Source: Fischerella muscicola SAG 1427-1 = PCC 73103
GTDB taxonomy: Bacteria > Cyanobacteriota > Cyanobacteriia > Cyanobacteriales > Nostocaceae
DNA: 38,189 nt
Reading direction: 5' to 3'
Assembly (NCBI RefSeq): GCF_000317245.1
Contig: NZ_AJLJ01000079.1
Location: 1 to 38,189, forward strand
The translations under genes were made by a program, and so were the position numbers. Below, piece after piece: positions 14,778 to 24,026 of the stretch. How positions within the stretch are numbered: the stretch's first letter is position 1; each line of letters begins with the position of its first letter. The notes under the pieces were generated by a model. The model ran no database searches. It saw only the letters and a program-made list of their open reading frames with translations, and was not told the origin of the DNA.

Positions 14778-15408
14778 ATTGTCCTATGAAGGGGTTTCTA
14801 TTGTTGCCCCAACAAAGAAAGATGCTACGCACCTTGCCCAATGCTACGGATATGCTTTGAGCGAAACCGCAGCAAAAATCAATGGCAAGGTGCGGATCGG
14901 GTGGAGACACTGCAAGCGGCCAATTGAGTTTTACAGTTGGATGGCAACTCAGCGGTTACCTACACCCGCCGAAACCGCTGAACGTATGCTACCTCTGGGG
15001 GGAGCAGTCTTTTGCAGTCAACTACACTTACCAGTAGAGTTGTTGAAACGCATGGTTAGTGCTGCTGAAAGTGAACGTCCGATTAGTATTGTCAGACAAG
15101 ATAACCAAAAACAAATTATTGTTAACCAGTTAATGTCTGACATGTTACAAACTCCTCCAGAGGTTGCCACTCAAAGAGTAATGAATCGGTTTTGGCTACC
15201 AAAAGATTTGGCAGAACTGGAACGACGTCTACGTCAAGAGGGTCGATTCACTATGACTTACTCTGCTGGACTAAATGAGCAAACTTGGGCAATCCTCACA
15301 ACTCAATTTGAGAGTTTTGAGGTTGATGGAATTTGGTACAGACAGGGAACTTCCTTAGCAACTCCTGAACTGGTACCGATTCCGCCAGAAGCTTTTGCTC
15401 CGATTTAA
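14728..15408 (+). CDS. Hypothetical protein overlapping the RHH gene, PAS-like C-terminus
   Basis: A 226-residue soluble protein. The N-terminal part (YKLSYEGVSIVAPTKKDATH, then KVRIGWRHCKRPIEFYSW) is unassigned. The C-terminal half (about 115-215) has the rhythm of a PAS domain: PISIVRQDNQKQIIVNQLMS, then helices with WLPKDLAELERRLRQEG, then strands FTMTYSAG, WAILTTQFESFEVDGIWYR. This is a fold-level impression only. It starts inside the preceding gene with a +1 frame change, so its expression is likely tied to the RHH protein. It could be a sensory or effector partner of that regulator. The spacer after it carries TTGGGCA heptamers. Confidence 0.62.
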   Translation: MSASVLKVLNQPGWNYKLSYEGVSIVAPTKKDATHLAQCYGYALSETAAKINGKVRIGWRHCKRPIEFYSWMATQRLPTPAETAERMLPLGGAVFCSQLHLPVELLKRMVSAAESERPISIVRQDNQKQIIVNQLMSDMLQTPPEVATQRVMNRFWLPKDLAELERRLRQEGRFTMTYSAGLNEQTWAILTTQFESFEVDGIWYRQGTSLATPELVPIPPEAFAPI

Positions 15409-15492
15409 GTAGTGTATATAGTTTGACTACTTCAAGATATGAAAAATCATCAGGTGTGTAAATTTATTGATTCAGGGAATGCACTACCTCAC

Positions 15493-15517
15493 TTGGGCAT
15501 TGGGCATTGGGCATTGG
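15493..15517. repeat. TTGGGCA heptamer array
   Basis: Three exact TTGGGCA units plus TTGG lie between the convergent genes ending at 15408 and 15558. They belong to the same heptamer family as the repeat in lysC and after it (11893-11911). Confidence 0.75.
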
Positions 15518-15557
15518 AAATAACCAACTATCAACCACCAACAACTAACAAATATAT

Positions 15558-17858
15558 TTAGACTTTATTTAAAACAGATATTTCTCGGATACGCCATCCA
15601 TCAGTTTTACGAACCAAGTTATATCTAACTCTGACTGTTTCAGTTGAGGAATTTTTCTCGTTCAGTTGACCGTTTTCATAAAAACTGGTTGCTTCAGTTA
15701 CGGAAGCTTGCACAGCAGCATGTTCCTGATCCGTAGGATTGATCTCTAAAGATTCTACTTTAACAGTGTGTTGATATTTACGATAACGGTTATCAGCCTT
15801 ATCTTCCTTGGCAACGAGTTGCCATTGAGTTAGGGCTGAGTCTATTAAAATATTCTCTAAACTATCAATTTCATGATTTGGCCCCAAGGCAGCAGATTTA
15901 GTTGCTAACCAAGTCTGAATTATTTCTTCTGCTGTCGCTTCTGTTAACAACCCTGTTGGAAACAGAGGTTTGCTATTACGGTCAGGGATAGTTAGCGGTG
16001 GTTCATTTAGTTGTATTGATAACTGTTCACCTTGTAAAGCAGGTGTTGGTTTCAAGGCGTTATGTACGAATTTTACAGTCGTTGAAATCGCCAGCCATAA
16101 AACTAATATACTTCCTAAACTAGTCAATACTACCCACAATAACCGCTTGTTAGTATTGACACCGCGAGTAGCAGAACGCCGTCGCCGTGTAGCAGGTGGA
16201 CGCTGTTCCCAATGACGTTCTCTAGCATAAGCAGATGGGCTGGGTTTGCGCCTTCTTGAGGTTGGTGGTTGAGGGGGTACACTAGCTCTAGCGGAACCAT
16301 TCATATGATAGTCATTGCTTCTGCTAGCACGTTCCACGCCCGAAACAGGTGGAAAGGGCATGTCTACTCTTGTGTCTTCATGCTCTGAATGAGGAGGTGA
16401 GACTTGAAACGAAGAGGATGACTGAGTTTGGGGATAATGTCCAGAATTGCTTCTCTTACCTGGAAATTGACCGATAACTATATTAGCATCGCTGCGGGGA
16501 TTCGGGCGATTTATCCGGGTTTGAGGATATGATGGTTGGTTAGTTGTTGACTCTTCATAATTGGTTTCTACTTGTATCGGTAGCTGTTCGAGATAAGCTT
16601 GTACCTGCTGGTTAGCAAAATAATCTTTCAGAGAAGCTTGCTGCTTGACTAAATCTCGAAAGTTAGGAAAAACATCGTTTTGTAACCAGTGTTCACCGTA
16701 TAAACACAGCCCCGGAAGTAGATCGGGAGAGTTTTGAGAATTTTCTCGAATAAAAACTAGGGCTTCGTATTCCTGACTCAGTTCTAAAGCACGGGTAGCT
16801 TCTTCAGTTTGACCCAACATCAAAGCGCATAAAGACTGTTCTAAATGTACATCTTGGCGCTTACCTAGACGCGTCAGCATCTGTTTGGCTTGGTAAATCA
16901 AAGCTGGTTGACGTTCGGTAAATCCGCGTGCTATCAATGCATAGACAGCCAAGTATATAGCGACACCAGAAGGACGTTTACTTTCAGCTTCAAATAGTTG
17001 GTGTTGTTCTGCTACTGTCAGGTGGTTACGCAGCTGTTGGATAAAGCGTAGAAAGTCATCAATGTTTAAACCAGAGTAGTCATTCCCAGTGCCATCAATA
17101 CCGCCGCGATCGCTTAAAATTTCTTGTAATAACTTCAATCCTTGATTGCGTTCGGCAGTTTTTTCTAAGGGCAGGGCAAGTAACTCTAAAATTCTATATG
17201 GCCTGAGTCTGTAAAGATCTGCTTGGATTTCAGTCTGAACGTTGGGGAATAATCCAAAGTGTGCAAGTAATTCATCGCCTGTTTCTAGAGAAACAGCAGC
17301 ATTTTCGTAATGACCTTGTTGCCATTCTTCTCGACCTAATTCTAGGCAAGCCAGAGCTACCGTGAGAACAACATCCGGTCTTTGGGGGTCTATATCACTA
17401 TATTCGCCCGTTTCTAAAGTATTGCTTGCTTGCAAACCATTACCATTATTGTTTGTTAGGTATGGATGACCTAACTTCAGTACTAGTTCATATTCCCCTA
17501 AATCTTGGAGAATCAGCAAAGCACCTGCTAATTCCTCTGAGTTAATTTCAATGCTCAGACCTTGAGACTCAATTGAGCCATCAGCAGCACGGTTTTCCAC
17601 TGTCACGCCAGCATTGTGTTCCCTATCGGGGCCATAGGCATGAGCAAGATAACTTTGATCGTAGGCTCTGCGTTCTTTGGGATTTGATAAAACCACGTAA
17701 GCTTCTTCAATCAGTTGTTTGCGAGAGTTTATCGCTATCTGGGAATACTCGCGTCGTGGCAATTGCTGTCGGCGATCGCTATACGCCTGCCGCAATTGCT
17801 CCTCACTTGCCGCCAAAGGCAGTCCTAAAATTCGGTAGTAATCTAGCGGAATTCGCAC
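15558..17858 (-). CDS. zipN: Cell division protein ZipN/Ftn2 (ARC6 homologue)
   Basis: A 766-residue divisome protein of the cyanobacterial Ftn2/ZipN and plastid ARC6 family, which tethers FtsZ to the membrane and recruits other division proteins. The J-like N-terminus (LDYYRILGLPLAASEEQLRQ, then EEAYVVLSNPKERRAYD, to about residue 70) lacks an HPD tripeptide, so it is not expected to stimulate Hsp70. A long helical region follows, then a Ser/Pro/Arg-rich linker (about 440-565), one membrane helix at about 570-592 (LLWVVLTSLGSILVLWLAI), and a C-terminal ARC6-type domain (about 645-766; EIIQTWLATKSAALG, WRIREISV). The cytoplasmic N-terminus and outer-facing C-terminus match the family. It is divergent from pdhA. 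Confidence 0.92.
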   Translation of the reverse strand: MRIPLDYYRILGLPLAASEEQLRQAYSDRRQQLPRREYSQIAINSRKQLIEEAYVVLSNPKERRAYDQSYLAHAYGPDREHNAGVTVENRAADGSIESQGLSIEINSEELAGALLILQDLGEYELVLKLGHPYLTNNNGNGLQASNTLETGEYSDIDPQRPDVVLTVALACLELGREEWQQGHYENAAVSLETGDELLAHFGLFPNVQTEIQADLYRLRPYRILELLALPLEKTAERNQGLKLLQEILSDRGGIDGTGNDYSGLNIDDFLRFIQQLRNHLTVAEQHQLFEAESKRPSGVAIYLAVYALIARGFTERQPALIYQAKQMLTRLGKRQDVHLEQSLCALMLGQTEEATRALELSQEYEALVFIRENSQNSPDLLPGLCLYGEHWLQNDVFPNFRDLVKQQASLKDYFANQQVQAYLEQLPIQVETNYEESTTNQPSYPQTRINRPNPRSDANIVIGQFPGKRSNSGHYPQTQSSSSFQVSPPHSEHEDTRVDMPFPPVSGVERASRSNDYHMNGSARASVPPQPPTSRRRKPSPSAYARERHWEQRPPATRRRRSATRGVNTNKRLLWVVLTSLGSILVLWLAISTTVKFVHNALKPTPALQGEQLSIQLNEPPLTIPDRNSKPLFPTGLLTEATAEEIIQTWLATKSAALGPNHEIDSLENILIDSALTQWQLVAKEDKADNRYRKYQHTVKVESLEINPTDQEHAAVQASVTEATSFYENGQLNEKNSSTETVRVRYNLVRKTDGWRIREISVLNKV

Positions 17859-18435
17859 AGCCTACTTCCCCTGCAGCGCGATTAACATAATGTTTAAGAG
17901 AGTATTCCAAGAGTGTAAAAGCGTGCCATAATAATAACTCGTTGTTTTCACACAACAAGTGTGTTTTGCAACAAGTTTACTTCTGCCTCTCCAATCTTTT
18001 TGACGGCAGCGCCTGTCATACTCTGTTGGCAGATATTTATTATTTTCCTCTATTTGGAATGTATTTTTTAAGCATTCCTGCGGCTGATGCTGAGGGAAGT
18101 TTCCTAACATCTCATCAGACGGATACCGTCTCGTAGGTTTGCTTCTGCTTACAAGCGAACCGAAGTATAACATAGTTGGATATTTATGGCAATTATCTAG
18201 AGAAATAAAAACATAAAAGATTGAATTTTTGAATTTGTTAATGAGTATGCAGAAAGCAAGCTATCCTGGTTGGTAGTCTTGGGTCTAAGGTTGTTATCTT
18301 AACCTTTCCCAGAAAAAACATAAAACAGTAATAGCCAATGACTGTTGAATTTTTAACTCTTTTTTTGAGTTCAAAATTATTCAATTCTTTTAAGCATGGT
18401 AACTTTGAGTGTTACTACGGGGATATTAAAAAATA
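17859..18435. other. Divergent spacer between zipN and pdhA, no gene seen
   Basis: About 577 bases. Short hairpins such as AGACGGATACCGTCT (18117-18131) and GTTGTTTTCACACAAC (17942-17957) are visible. Reading frames here have no sensible composition or start signals. Both promoters should lie in it, but none was assigned with confidence. Confidence 0.5.
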
Positions 18436-19473
18436 ATGGTTCAAGAACGCACTTTACCGACATTTGACGTTGCTACCGCCCAGATTGATAAAGAAGAAGG
18501 GCTGCGGTTGTATCAAGATATGGTACTAGGGCGCACCTTTGAAGACAAATGCGCGGAAATGTATTACAGAGGCAAAATGTTTGGTTTTGTCCACCTATAC
18601 AATGGTCAAGAGGCAGTCTCCACAGGTGTAATTCAAGGGGCAATGCGACCGGGAGAAGATTTTGTTTCTAGTACCTACCGTGACCACGTTCATGCTTTGA
18701 GTGCCGGAGTCCCAGCAAAACAGGTCATGGCAGAGTTGTTTGGCAAAGCCACAGGTTGCAGTAAAGGACGTGGTGGTTCCATGCACATGTTTTCTGCTGA
18801 ACATGGTTTGCTGGGTGGTTATGCTTTTGTCGCCGAAGGTATTCCTGTAGCAGCCGGGGCAGCTTTTCAAAGTAAATACCGCCGGGAAGTTCTGGGTGAT
18901 GCCAGCGCTGACCAAGTGACAGCTTGCTTTTTTGGTGATGGTGCTTGCAACAACGGTCAATTTTTTGAGACCTTAAATATGGCTGCACTGTGGAAATTGC
19001 CAGTCCTTTTCGTCGTTGAAAATAACAAATGGGCTATTGGTATGGCTCATGAACGAGCAACTTCCGACCCAGAAATTTATAAAAAAGCCAGCGTCTTCAA
19101 CATGGTGGGTGTGGAAGTAGATGGTATGGATCTTATGGCAGTGCGTGCAGTCGCCCAGGAAGCCGTAGCCCGCGCCCGTGCAGGTGAAGGCCCGACTTTG
19201 ATTGAAGCACTGACTTACCGTTTCCGCGGCCACTCTTTAGCAGATCCAGATGAGCTGCGAACCAAAGATGAGAAAGAATATTGGTTTAGTCGCGATCCAA
19301 TCAAGAAATTTGCTGCTTATCTTACAGAAAGAAACCTGGCAACGGCGGAAGAATTAAAAGAGATTGACCGCAAAATCCAGCAAGAAATAGAAGAAGCAGT
19401 GAAATTTGCTGAAAGTAGCCCCGAACCTGATCCCAGCGAACTTTATCGCTACATTTTTGCGGAAGACAAGTAG
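18436..19473 (+). CDS. pdhA: Pyruvate dehydrogenase E1 component, alpha subunit
   Basis: A 345-residue thiamine-diphosphate enzyme subunit (EC 1.2.4.1), decarboxylating pyruvate and passing the acetyl group to the E2 lipoyl domain. The TPP-binding motif runs from [20 protein letters not shown] (starting at residue 167) to VVENN. Other family signatures are [19 protein letters not shown], the [10 protein letters not shown] segment, [15 protein letters not shown] [16 protein letters not shown], and the phosphorylation-loop equivalent [14 protein letters not shown]. Length fits the bacterial/plastid-type alpha subunit. The beta subunit gene is not in the window, as is common in cyanobacteria where pdh genes are scattered. 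It stands alone, followed by an ATTATGA repeat hairpin. Confidence 0.96.
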   Translation: MVQERTLPTFDVATAQIDKEEGLRLYQDMVLGRTFEDKCAEMYYRGKMFGFVHLYNGQEAVSTGVIQGAMRPGEDFVSSTYRDHVHALSAGVPAKQVMAELFGKATGCSKGRGGSMHMFSAEHGLLGGYAFVAEGIPVAAGAAFQSKYRREVLGDASADQVTACFFGDGACNNGQFFETLNMAALWKLPVLFVVENNKWAIGMAHERATSDPEIYKKASVFNMVGVEVDGMDLMAVRAVAQEAVARARAGEGPTLIEALTYRFRGHSLADPDELRTKDEKEYWFSRDPIKKFAAYLTERNLATAEELKEIDRKIQQEIEEAVKFAESSPEPDPSELYRYIFAEDK

Positions 19474-19480
19474 AAATTAG

Positions 19481-19525
19481 GAATTATGAATTATGAATGC
19501 TGAAATTTTCATAAATTCATAATTC
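19481..19525. repeat. ATTATGA heptamer inverted repeat after pdhA
   Basis: GAATTATGAAT (19481-19491) pairs with ATTCATAATTC (19515-19525). Further ATTCATCAT/ATAATTCATCAT copies run to 19545. It probably acts as a 3' hairpin for pdhA and is another member of the heptamer repeat class. Confidence 0.6.
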
Positions 19526-19553
19526 ATCATTTATAATTCATCATTCCCAAGCC

Positions 19554-20423
19554 GTGTTTTCTATATCTATTCAACAACAACAATACAAAACCTACATTCT
19601 CACGGATGAAACCGCCGACTCTCAGCTAGAAGTGGTTCCAGAACGGGGCGGTATCATCACTCGCTGGCGAACTCAAGGACAAGAAATTCTCTATTTAGAT
19701 ACAGAGCGGTTTGCTAACCCAGAGTTGAGTGTTAGGGGTGGTATCCCGATTTTGTTTCCGATTTGCGGCAACTTACCGGAAAATAGTTACACTTACAACG
19801 GTAAGCAATATACTTTGAAACAACACGGTTTTGCTCGTGATTTACCGTGGCAAGTAACTGACCAAGTTACCCAACATGCAGCAAGCTTTACTCTGACCCT
19901 TAATAGTAACGAGCAAACACGGGCAGTATATCCTTTTGATTTTCAGATAGCTTTCAGTTATAAAATCCAAGGCAATACCTTAGAAATCCAGCAACAGTAT
20001 ACCAATCTCTCCTTGGAAGCAATGCCTTTTTCTTTTGGGTTTCATCCTTACTTTTTTATACAGGATAAAACCCAATTAGAGTTTGAGATTCCGGCTCAAG
20101 AGTACCAAGATCAAAGAAGCAAAGCAACTCATTCCTTTGATGGTAAATTTGATTTCAATCAAGATGAAATTGATGTGGCATTTAAACAATTAGGTAGTCA
20201 ATCTCCCAGTGTGAGTGATCATAGCCGCAAATTAAAACTCACACTGGAATATGACAATATATTTTCTACGCTTGTGTTTTGGACACTCAAGGGCAAAAAC
20301 TTCTACTGTCTAGAACCGTGGAGCGCGCCTCGCAACGCCATCAATACTGGTGAACATCTGACAGTTTTGCAGCCAGGAGCTACTTGTGCAGCGAGTGTGA
20401 GAATTTTGGCAAAAATTTTCTAA
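19554..20423 (+). CDS. Aldose 1-epimerase-like (hexose-6-phosphate epimerase-like) protein
   Basis: A 289-residue galactose-mutarotase-fold protein that should interconvert alpha and beta anomers of a hexose or hexose phosphate in the cytoplasm. Visible features are RGGIPILFPICGNLP (61-75), KQHGFARDLPW with His91, FSFGFHPYF with the probable catalytic His164, and LEPWSAPRNAINTGEH (from about 253) with the likely catalytic Glu. The RGGIPILFP and HGFARD segments resemble the glucose-6-phosphate 1-epimerase branch; the natural sugar is not fixed by sequence. The GTG start is the first one in frame and directly precedes conserved sequence; no strong Shine-Dalgarno sequence is seen. Confidence 0.88.
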   Translation: MFSISIQQQQYKTYILTDETADSQLEVVPERGGIITRWRTQGQEILYLDTERFANPELSVRGGIPILFPICGNLPENSYTYNGKQYTLKQHGFARDLPWQVTDQVTQHAASFTLTLNSNEQTRAVYPFDFQIAFSYKIQGNTLEIQQQYTNLSLEAMPFSFGFHPYFFIQDKTQLEFEIPAQEYQDQRSKATHSFDGKFDFNQDEIDVAFKQLGSQSPSVSDHSRKLKLTLEYDNIFSTLVFWTLKGKNFYCLEPWSAPRNAINTGEHLTVLQPGATCAASVRILAKIF

Positions 20424-20428
20424 ACCCC

Positions 20429-20459
20429 TTTACAAATTCGGAACTTACTGTGATATAGT
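20429..20459 (+). promoter_or_regulatory. Putative promoter of tRNA-Lys
   Basis: TTTACA at 20429-20434 and an extended -10 (TG-A-TATAGT, 20451-20459) lie about 26 bases before the tRNA. The 19-base spacing is long, which the TGn extension may offset. Confidence 0.4.
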
Positions 20460-20484
20460 AATAAAGTTGCAATTCTCTGGCAAC

Positions 20485-20556
20485 GGGTCGCTAACTCAAT
20501 GGTAGAGTACTCGGCTTTTAACCGATTAGTTCTGGGTTCGAATCCCAGGCGACCCA
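20485..20556 (+). tRNA. trnK-UUU: tRNA-Lys (UUU)
   Basis: A 72-base cloverleaf. The acceptor stem GGGTCGC (20485-20491) pairs with GCGACCC (20549-20555), discriminator A at 20556. The D-arm contains AATGGTAGAG, the anticodon loop is CTTTTAA (anticodon UUU for lysine), and the T-arm is CTGGG-TTCGAAT-CCCAG. CCA is not encoded (TACA follows). Confidence 0.97.
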
Positions 20557-20694
20557 TACAAATCTTCATATTGTCTCGACTAGTGATAGATAGCGCACGT
20601 CGCAATGGGGTTGAAACCTTTTCGTGGCAATTTTGCAGCGTTGTTGGGGTATCAAGTAAATATCAGGTTTTTTGATCAAGAAACTATTAAAGCT

Positions 20695-22266
20695 TCAAAT
20701 CTCAAACGTTTCCAATTCTTTGTTAAACCACTCTCCTTGAAACCGTTCAGCAATAAGTGGTTTGACAACAAATTTAGGTGGAGTACCTCCTCTAACGTCA
20801 ATCCGCACACATGAATATGGCAAGCGCTTGAAATTATCGTAACCATTGCGACCAACGAATAAAAGCGAATCCGCAATTTTACGAGTTGGTTTTTCTTCTA
20901 TATACTCGAAAGTTTCCATTAACTCAGTCCCTTCATCTCGTTGACGACGGGGACGACGACCGCTACCACCGCAGACTATACAATTGAGGCGAGAGTCAGC
21001 ATATCCGGTGTCGGTAGTGCGGAGATATTCCAAGCAGTGAGCATGACCGTTTAAAATCAAATCAACAATCGGACGCCCTTGAGTTAAAGAACCAAGAGTT
21101 TGTGCGGTGCTGTCAAATACCCAGCGTAAGCGCCGACGCACTGCTAGAGTTTGGGCTTGACCCCATTTACTCGCTTCGGTAACATAGGGGGGATGATGGA
21201 AATAAACTACTCTTCCCCGTACTTCTTGAGTATGCCAAGATGCAATTAGCCTTTGCTTGAACCATTCCAATTGTTCAAAGTCGATCGCTGGTTCGTGGTG
21301 GGATGCAAGTTGTTTTTCGATGTCAATTTTAACTTCGTCGATTTGGTATAACTTAGCTTTGAGGGCGTCGAGTCTTTCCGCATCTTCTGGATTATCTGGG
21401 TTGAGGCGATCGCACACTTCTAAAATTTGCATTTCTTCGTCTTCGATTTCGTGGCGACGTTTTTCCAGTTGACGGCGACTGCTTTCTCCTTCTTTTGTTG
21501 CGGGTAGGGGAGATGGTTCGTTAAAAGTATTCGAGTCGAGGGCAAAAAAGTCAATCCCGCCGTAACGAAAAGTATAATAACGATTTGGTAAGCGGGTAAA
21601 ATGTCCAGGTTCGTAGCGCAAACAGCGTCCTGTGTCTGTTTTGGCGGTATAGTGTTCGTCGAGATGAAATTCTAACTGTTGTTTATTGTGGAACGCTTTC
21701 AGATAATCAATAAACGCCCGTGCGTACGCATCACCTTGATCAGAACCATGCCAACCAACTTCAATATCTTTATAGCGGAACAGGCGACGCAGTGGTAATG
21801 TGGTTCCTGCCAAAAGTCGATACATCAACGGTACATCATAGTAATCGTGATTACCAAGAACTGGCAAAATCGGGGTTTTAAACACCATGCGATCATAAGA
21901 AATGCTTTTGTAGTTTTCTCCGCCTTTGATGAACTCGCGATAAGGTTCAATAAAATTTCGCGGATAATACTCGCGGGAACCAACAATATAAATTACATCC
22001 CCCGTATGCAAAACAAAACTAGATTCCTCTTGATGCGGAAGCATTAGTTCAGCAACTTGGCGTTGGGGATGATGTTTATAGTATGATTTTGTTCCACTAT
22101 CACCGATTACCATAAATGAAAATTCTGGATTATCGGAGTTGCAATCGTCGATCACCATGCTAGTTTGATCAATCCCACGCTGGATAATACTTGCATTACC
22201 CCAGCGCACCCGTTCTTTCATCTTTTGAATTTTTACAGGTATCGACGGTTCAGAAATGAATTTCAT
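20695..22266 (-). CDS. Calcineurin-like metallophosphoesterase
   Basis: A 523-residue metallophosphoesterase with all the hallmark metal-binding blocks in order: GDSG (55-58), HTGDVIY (TGD 88-90), GNHDYYD (138-144), HHPPYV (about 380) and NGHAH (about 430). These bind two metals and hydrolyse phosphate esters; the substrate is unknown. A charged coiled insertion (ESSRRQLEKRRHEIEDEEMQ to about 345) lies between the GNHD and HHPP blocks and makes the protein longer than simple family members. GHGH-like NGHAHCLEYL is intact, so it should be active. No signal peptide is seen, suggesting a cytoplasmic enzyme. It is followed downstream (left) by tRNA-Lys on the other strand. Confidence 0.9.
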   Translation of the reverse strand: MKFISEPSIPVKIQKMKERVRWGNASIIQRGIDQTSMVIDDCNSDNPEFSFMVIGDSGTKSYYKHHPQRQVAELMLPHQEESSFVLHTGDVIYIVGSREYYPRNFIEPYREFIKGGENYKSISYDRMVFKTPILPVLGNHDYYDVPLMYRLLAGTTLPLRRLFRYKDIEVGWHGSDQGDAYARAFIDYLKAFHNKQQLEFHLDEHYTAKTDTGRCLRYEPGHFTRLPNRYYTFRYGGIDFFALDSNTFNEPSPLPATKEGESSRRQLEKRRHEIEDEEMQILEVCDRLNPDNPEDAERLDALKAKLYQIDEVKIDIEKQLASHHEPAIDFEQLEWFKQRLIASWHTQEVRGRVVYFHHPPYVTEASKWGQAQTLAVRRRLRWVFDSTAQTLGSLTQGRPIVDLILNGHAHCLEYLRTTDTGYADSRLNCIVCGGSGRRPRRQRDEGTELMETFEYIEEKPTRKIADSLLFVGRNGYDNFKRLPYSCVRIDVRGGTPPKFVVKPLIAERFQGEWFNKELETFEI

Positions 22267-22359
22267 TAGCGATCGCTCCCAGAATGCAGAAGTTTCTCTA
22301 TTTCTGCTTGCATTCCGATTGTATCCGCAATTATCAGCTGATAACTGATAACTGCAAAT

Positions 22360-23328
22360 TTATGCTTCGTTACCACTTAATAATCTTAATTGATCAGCAG
22401 GTTCTATACTCGAACCATATAGTTCAACAAATCTTCTAAACAGCCACATTGTTTTGTGAGTTGAAATCCGATTTAAATTGATTAAACGCTCTATATTTCT
22501 TTTTGCAAGTGCGCGTAAATAGGGTAAATCTTCATACAGTGTTAAACAAGAGGCGAAATGTAATAGGATTTGCATTATGGGCTTAGGCCATTCTAAATCA
22601 CTGTAAATATCCACAAAAAACTTATGGGCATTATTGTTTAAAGGCAGAGCATTGAAGATGACAATGATTTTTTTATTGTTATAAACTGGAATACTCAGTT
22701 CGACAGTAAAAGGAGTATGCAATATTAACTCTACTTCGACTATTGGTCGTCTCCAAATTCTTAAAATATTGAGATTTGATACAGCTAACATTGTTTGGAA
22801 TTTAAGCATTCCGCCATTAGTTGTAGCTTGCACATCATTAACATCAACAACTTTTAAATTACTCAGGCTAAAGCTGTGAACTGTTTCCAGATGTTTTAAA
22901 TTTAATAAATGATAGATTTGGCAGATATAGGGAAAAGGCAGCGTATAGGCTTGACTGATCATATGCTGATCTTGCAGAGCAAATATTCTATCTTTGACTG
23001 TAGATATTGCTTGCTGGCGATAATGAGCTAAGTCAGTTTGATCACTTGTCGAGATTTGATCATCATCATGATCCAAGCTTTCTTCTGGTTTCAAAAATAA
23101 CCAACTCAAGAATAAGAAAGAGATCGCACATATTTGTAGCATCTCTGATGTAGATAAAAAATCATCAGCAAATGCAGCCACACCTCTATCGGTAATTGCG
23201 AACATCCAAGAAAAAATACCCCAAAACCAAATACTATTTTTCAGGTTCACCAACAAAAGAGGAATTTCTACAGTTTGATGATTTTTGCTAGATTCACAAA
23301 CACGGTTAGGTACAATATCATTAGTCAT
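22360..23328 (-). CDS. Hypothetical membrane protein
   Basis: A 322-residue protein with two membrane helices near the N-terminus (NSIWFWGIFSWMFAI, about 31-45, and EMLQICAISFLFLSWLFL, about 62-79), an acidic linker (HDDDQISTSDQTD), and a large soluble domain (about 105-322) with MISQAYTLPFPYICQIYHLL, NGGMLKFQTML and a C-terminal helical part. No catalytic motif is visible and the family is not recognised. Codon use and composition match the neighbours apart from an AT-rich context. It is 93 bases before the phosphoesterase on the same strand; that gap holds GAATGCAGAA/TTCTGC-type arms and a TTATCAGCTGATAA palindrome. Confidence 0.7.
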   Translation of the reverse strand: MTNDIVPNRVCESSKNHQTVEIPLLLVNLKNSIWFWGIFSWMFAITDRGVAAFADDFLSTSEMLQICAISFLFLSWLFLKPEESLDHDDDQISTSDQTDLAHYRQQAISTVKDRIFALQDQHMISQAYTLPFPYICQIYHLLNLKHLETVHSFSLSNLKVVDVNDVQATTNGGMLKFQTMLAVSNLNILRIWRRPIVEVELILHTPFTVELSIPVYNNKKIIVIFNALPLNNNAHKFFVDIYSDLEWPKPIMQILLHFASCLTLYEDLPYLRALAKRNIERLINLNRISTHKTMWLFRRFVELYGSSIEPADQLRLLSGNEA

Positions 23329-23896
23329 AGCAGTTCAAGTAAGTAAAAGTTTTACTTTGTGAGACAGTAGTAAAAATCCTGTAATTATTTCATTTACTGT
23401 TATGACTTAAGCTTGCTCATTTTATACTCTTAAAGACCTCTTCCATAAGTAACAATTGTAATTACCTTTAACTGTTTCATTAGATGTAATGAGTTTGAAT
23501 TAACACAAAAAACATAGCAAACAAAAATCTTAACCTTCTACTGCTGAAGTAGTAATTAATTTTTAGATTATCAAATTTTATTAACATGTAGTAGTAACCT
23601 GTGTTACACTTATGTAAGTCGCGCTCAATAATAGCAAATTAATCAACTCATAAAAATGCTTGTGTAGTATGTTATGAGGGTTTTGACAAGCTGAAAAATA
23701 TTTAAATCATGCTTTAGTAGTAGGAAGTTTGAATTGCGATCGCAATTCCTATCTGTACAGGTACTATTTGTTCAGCATGGACTTTTTTTATTACAAATTG
23801 GCAATTAATAAACAATATTGACAGCGTTGACGACAACCAGAACTACACAACTTGGAAACTATTTTGCTTATGCGATTCAATCATTCGGGAGAAACA
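23329..23896. other. AT-rich spacer, no gene seen
   Basis: About 570 bases without a credible gene on either strand. GAATTGCGATCGCAATTC (23731-23748) is an 18-base perfect palindrome centred on a HIP1 octamer. The promoter for the gene ending at 22360 should lie next to 23328. No NtcA-type GTA-N8-TAC site was confirmed. Confidence 0.5.
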
Positions 23897-23930
23897 AGAT
23901 CCCCGACTTCTGTTGAGAAGTCGGGGATCT
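23897..23930 (-). terminator. Hairpin after the ABC transporter, second copy
   Basis: A 15-bp perfect stem (23897-23911 with 23916-23930, loop GTTG) with the same arm, AGATCCCCGACTTCT, as the hairpin at 5521-5553. On the minus strand it is followed by TTGTTTC, about 100 bases after the ABC transporter stop. Confidence 0.65.
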
Positions 23931-24026
23931 GGGTTTTATTAAGAGTCTTTCAGTATATCTAAAATCATACGGATTCTCTAAAATCCTGTTACACATAAAT
24001 CTCCGCGTCAGAATGTCTCCACATCC

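Noticed and set aside
17862..18173. 103-codon minus-strand frame between zipN and pdhA
   Set aside because: No recognisable motif, no start signal, and it fills a divergent promoter region.
20420..20605. Minus-strand frame across tRNA-Lys
   Set aside because: It is an antisense shadow of the tRNA and has no other support.
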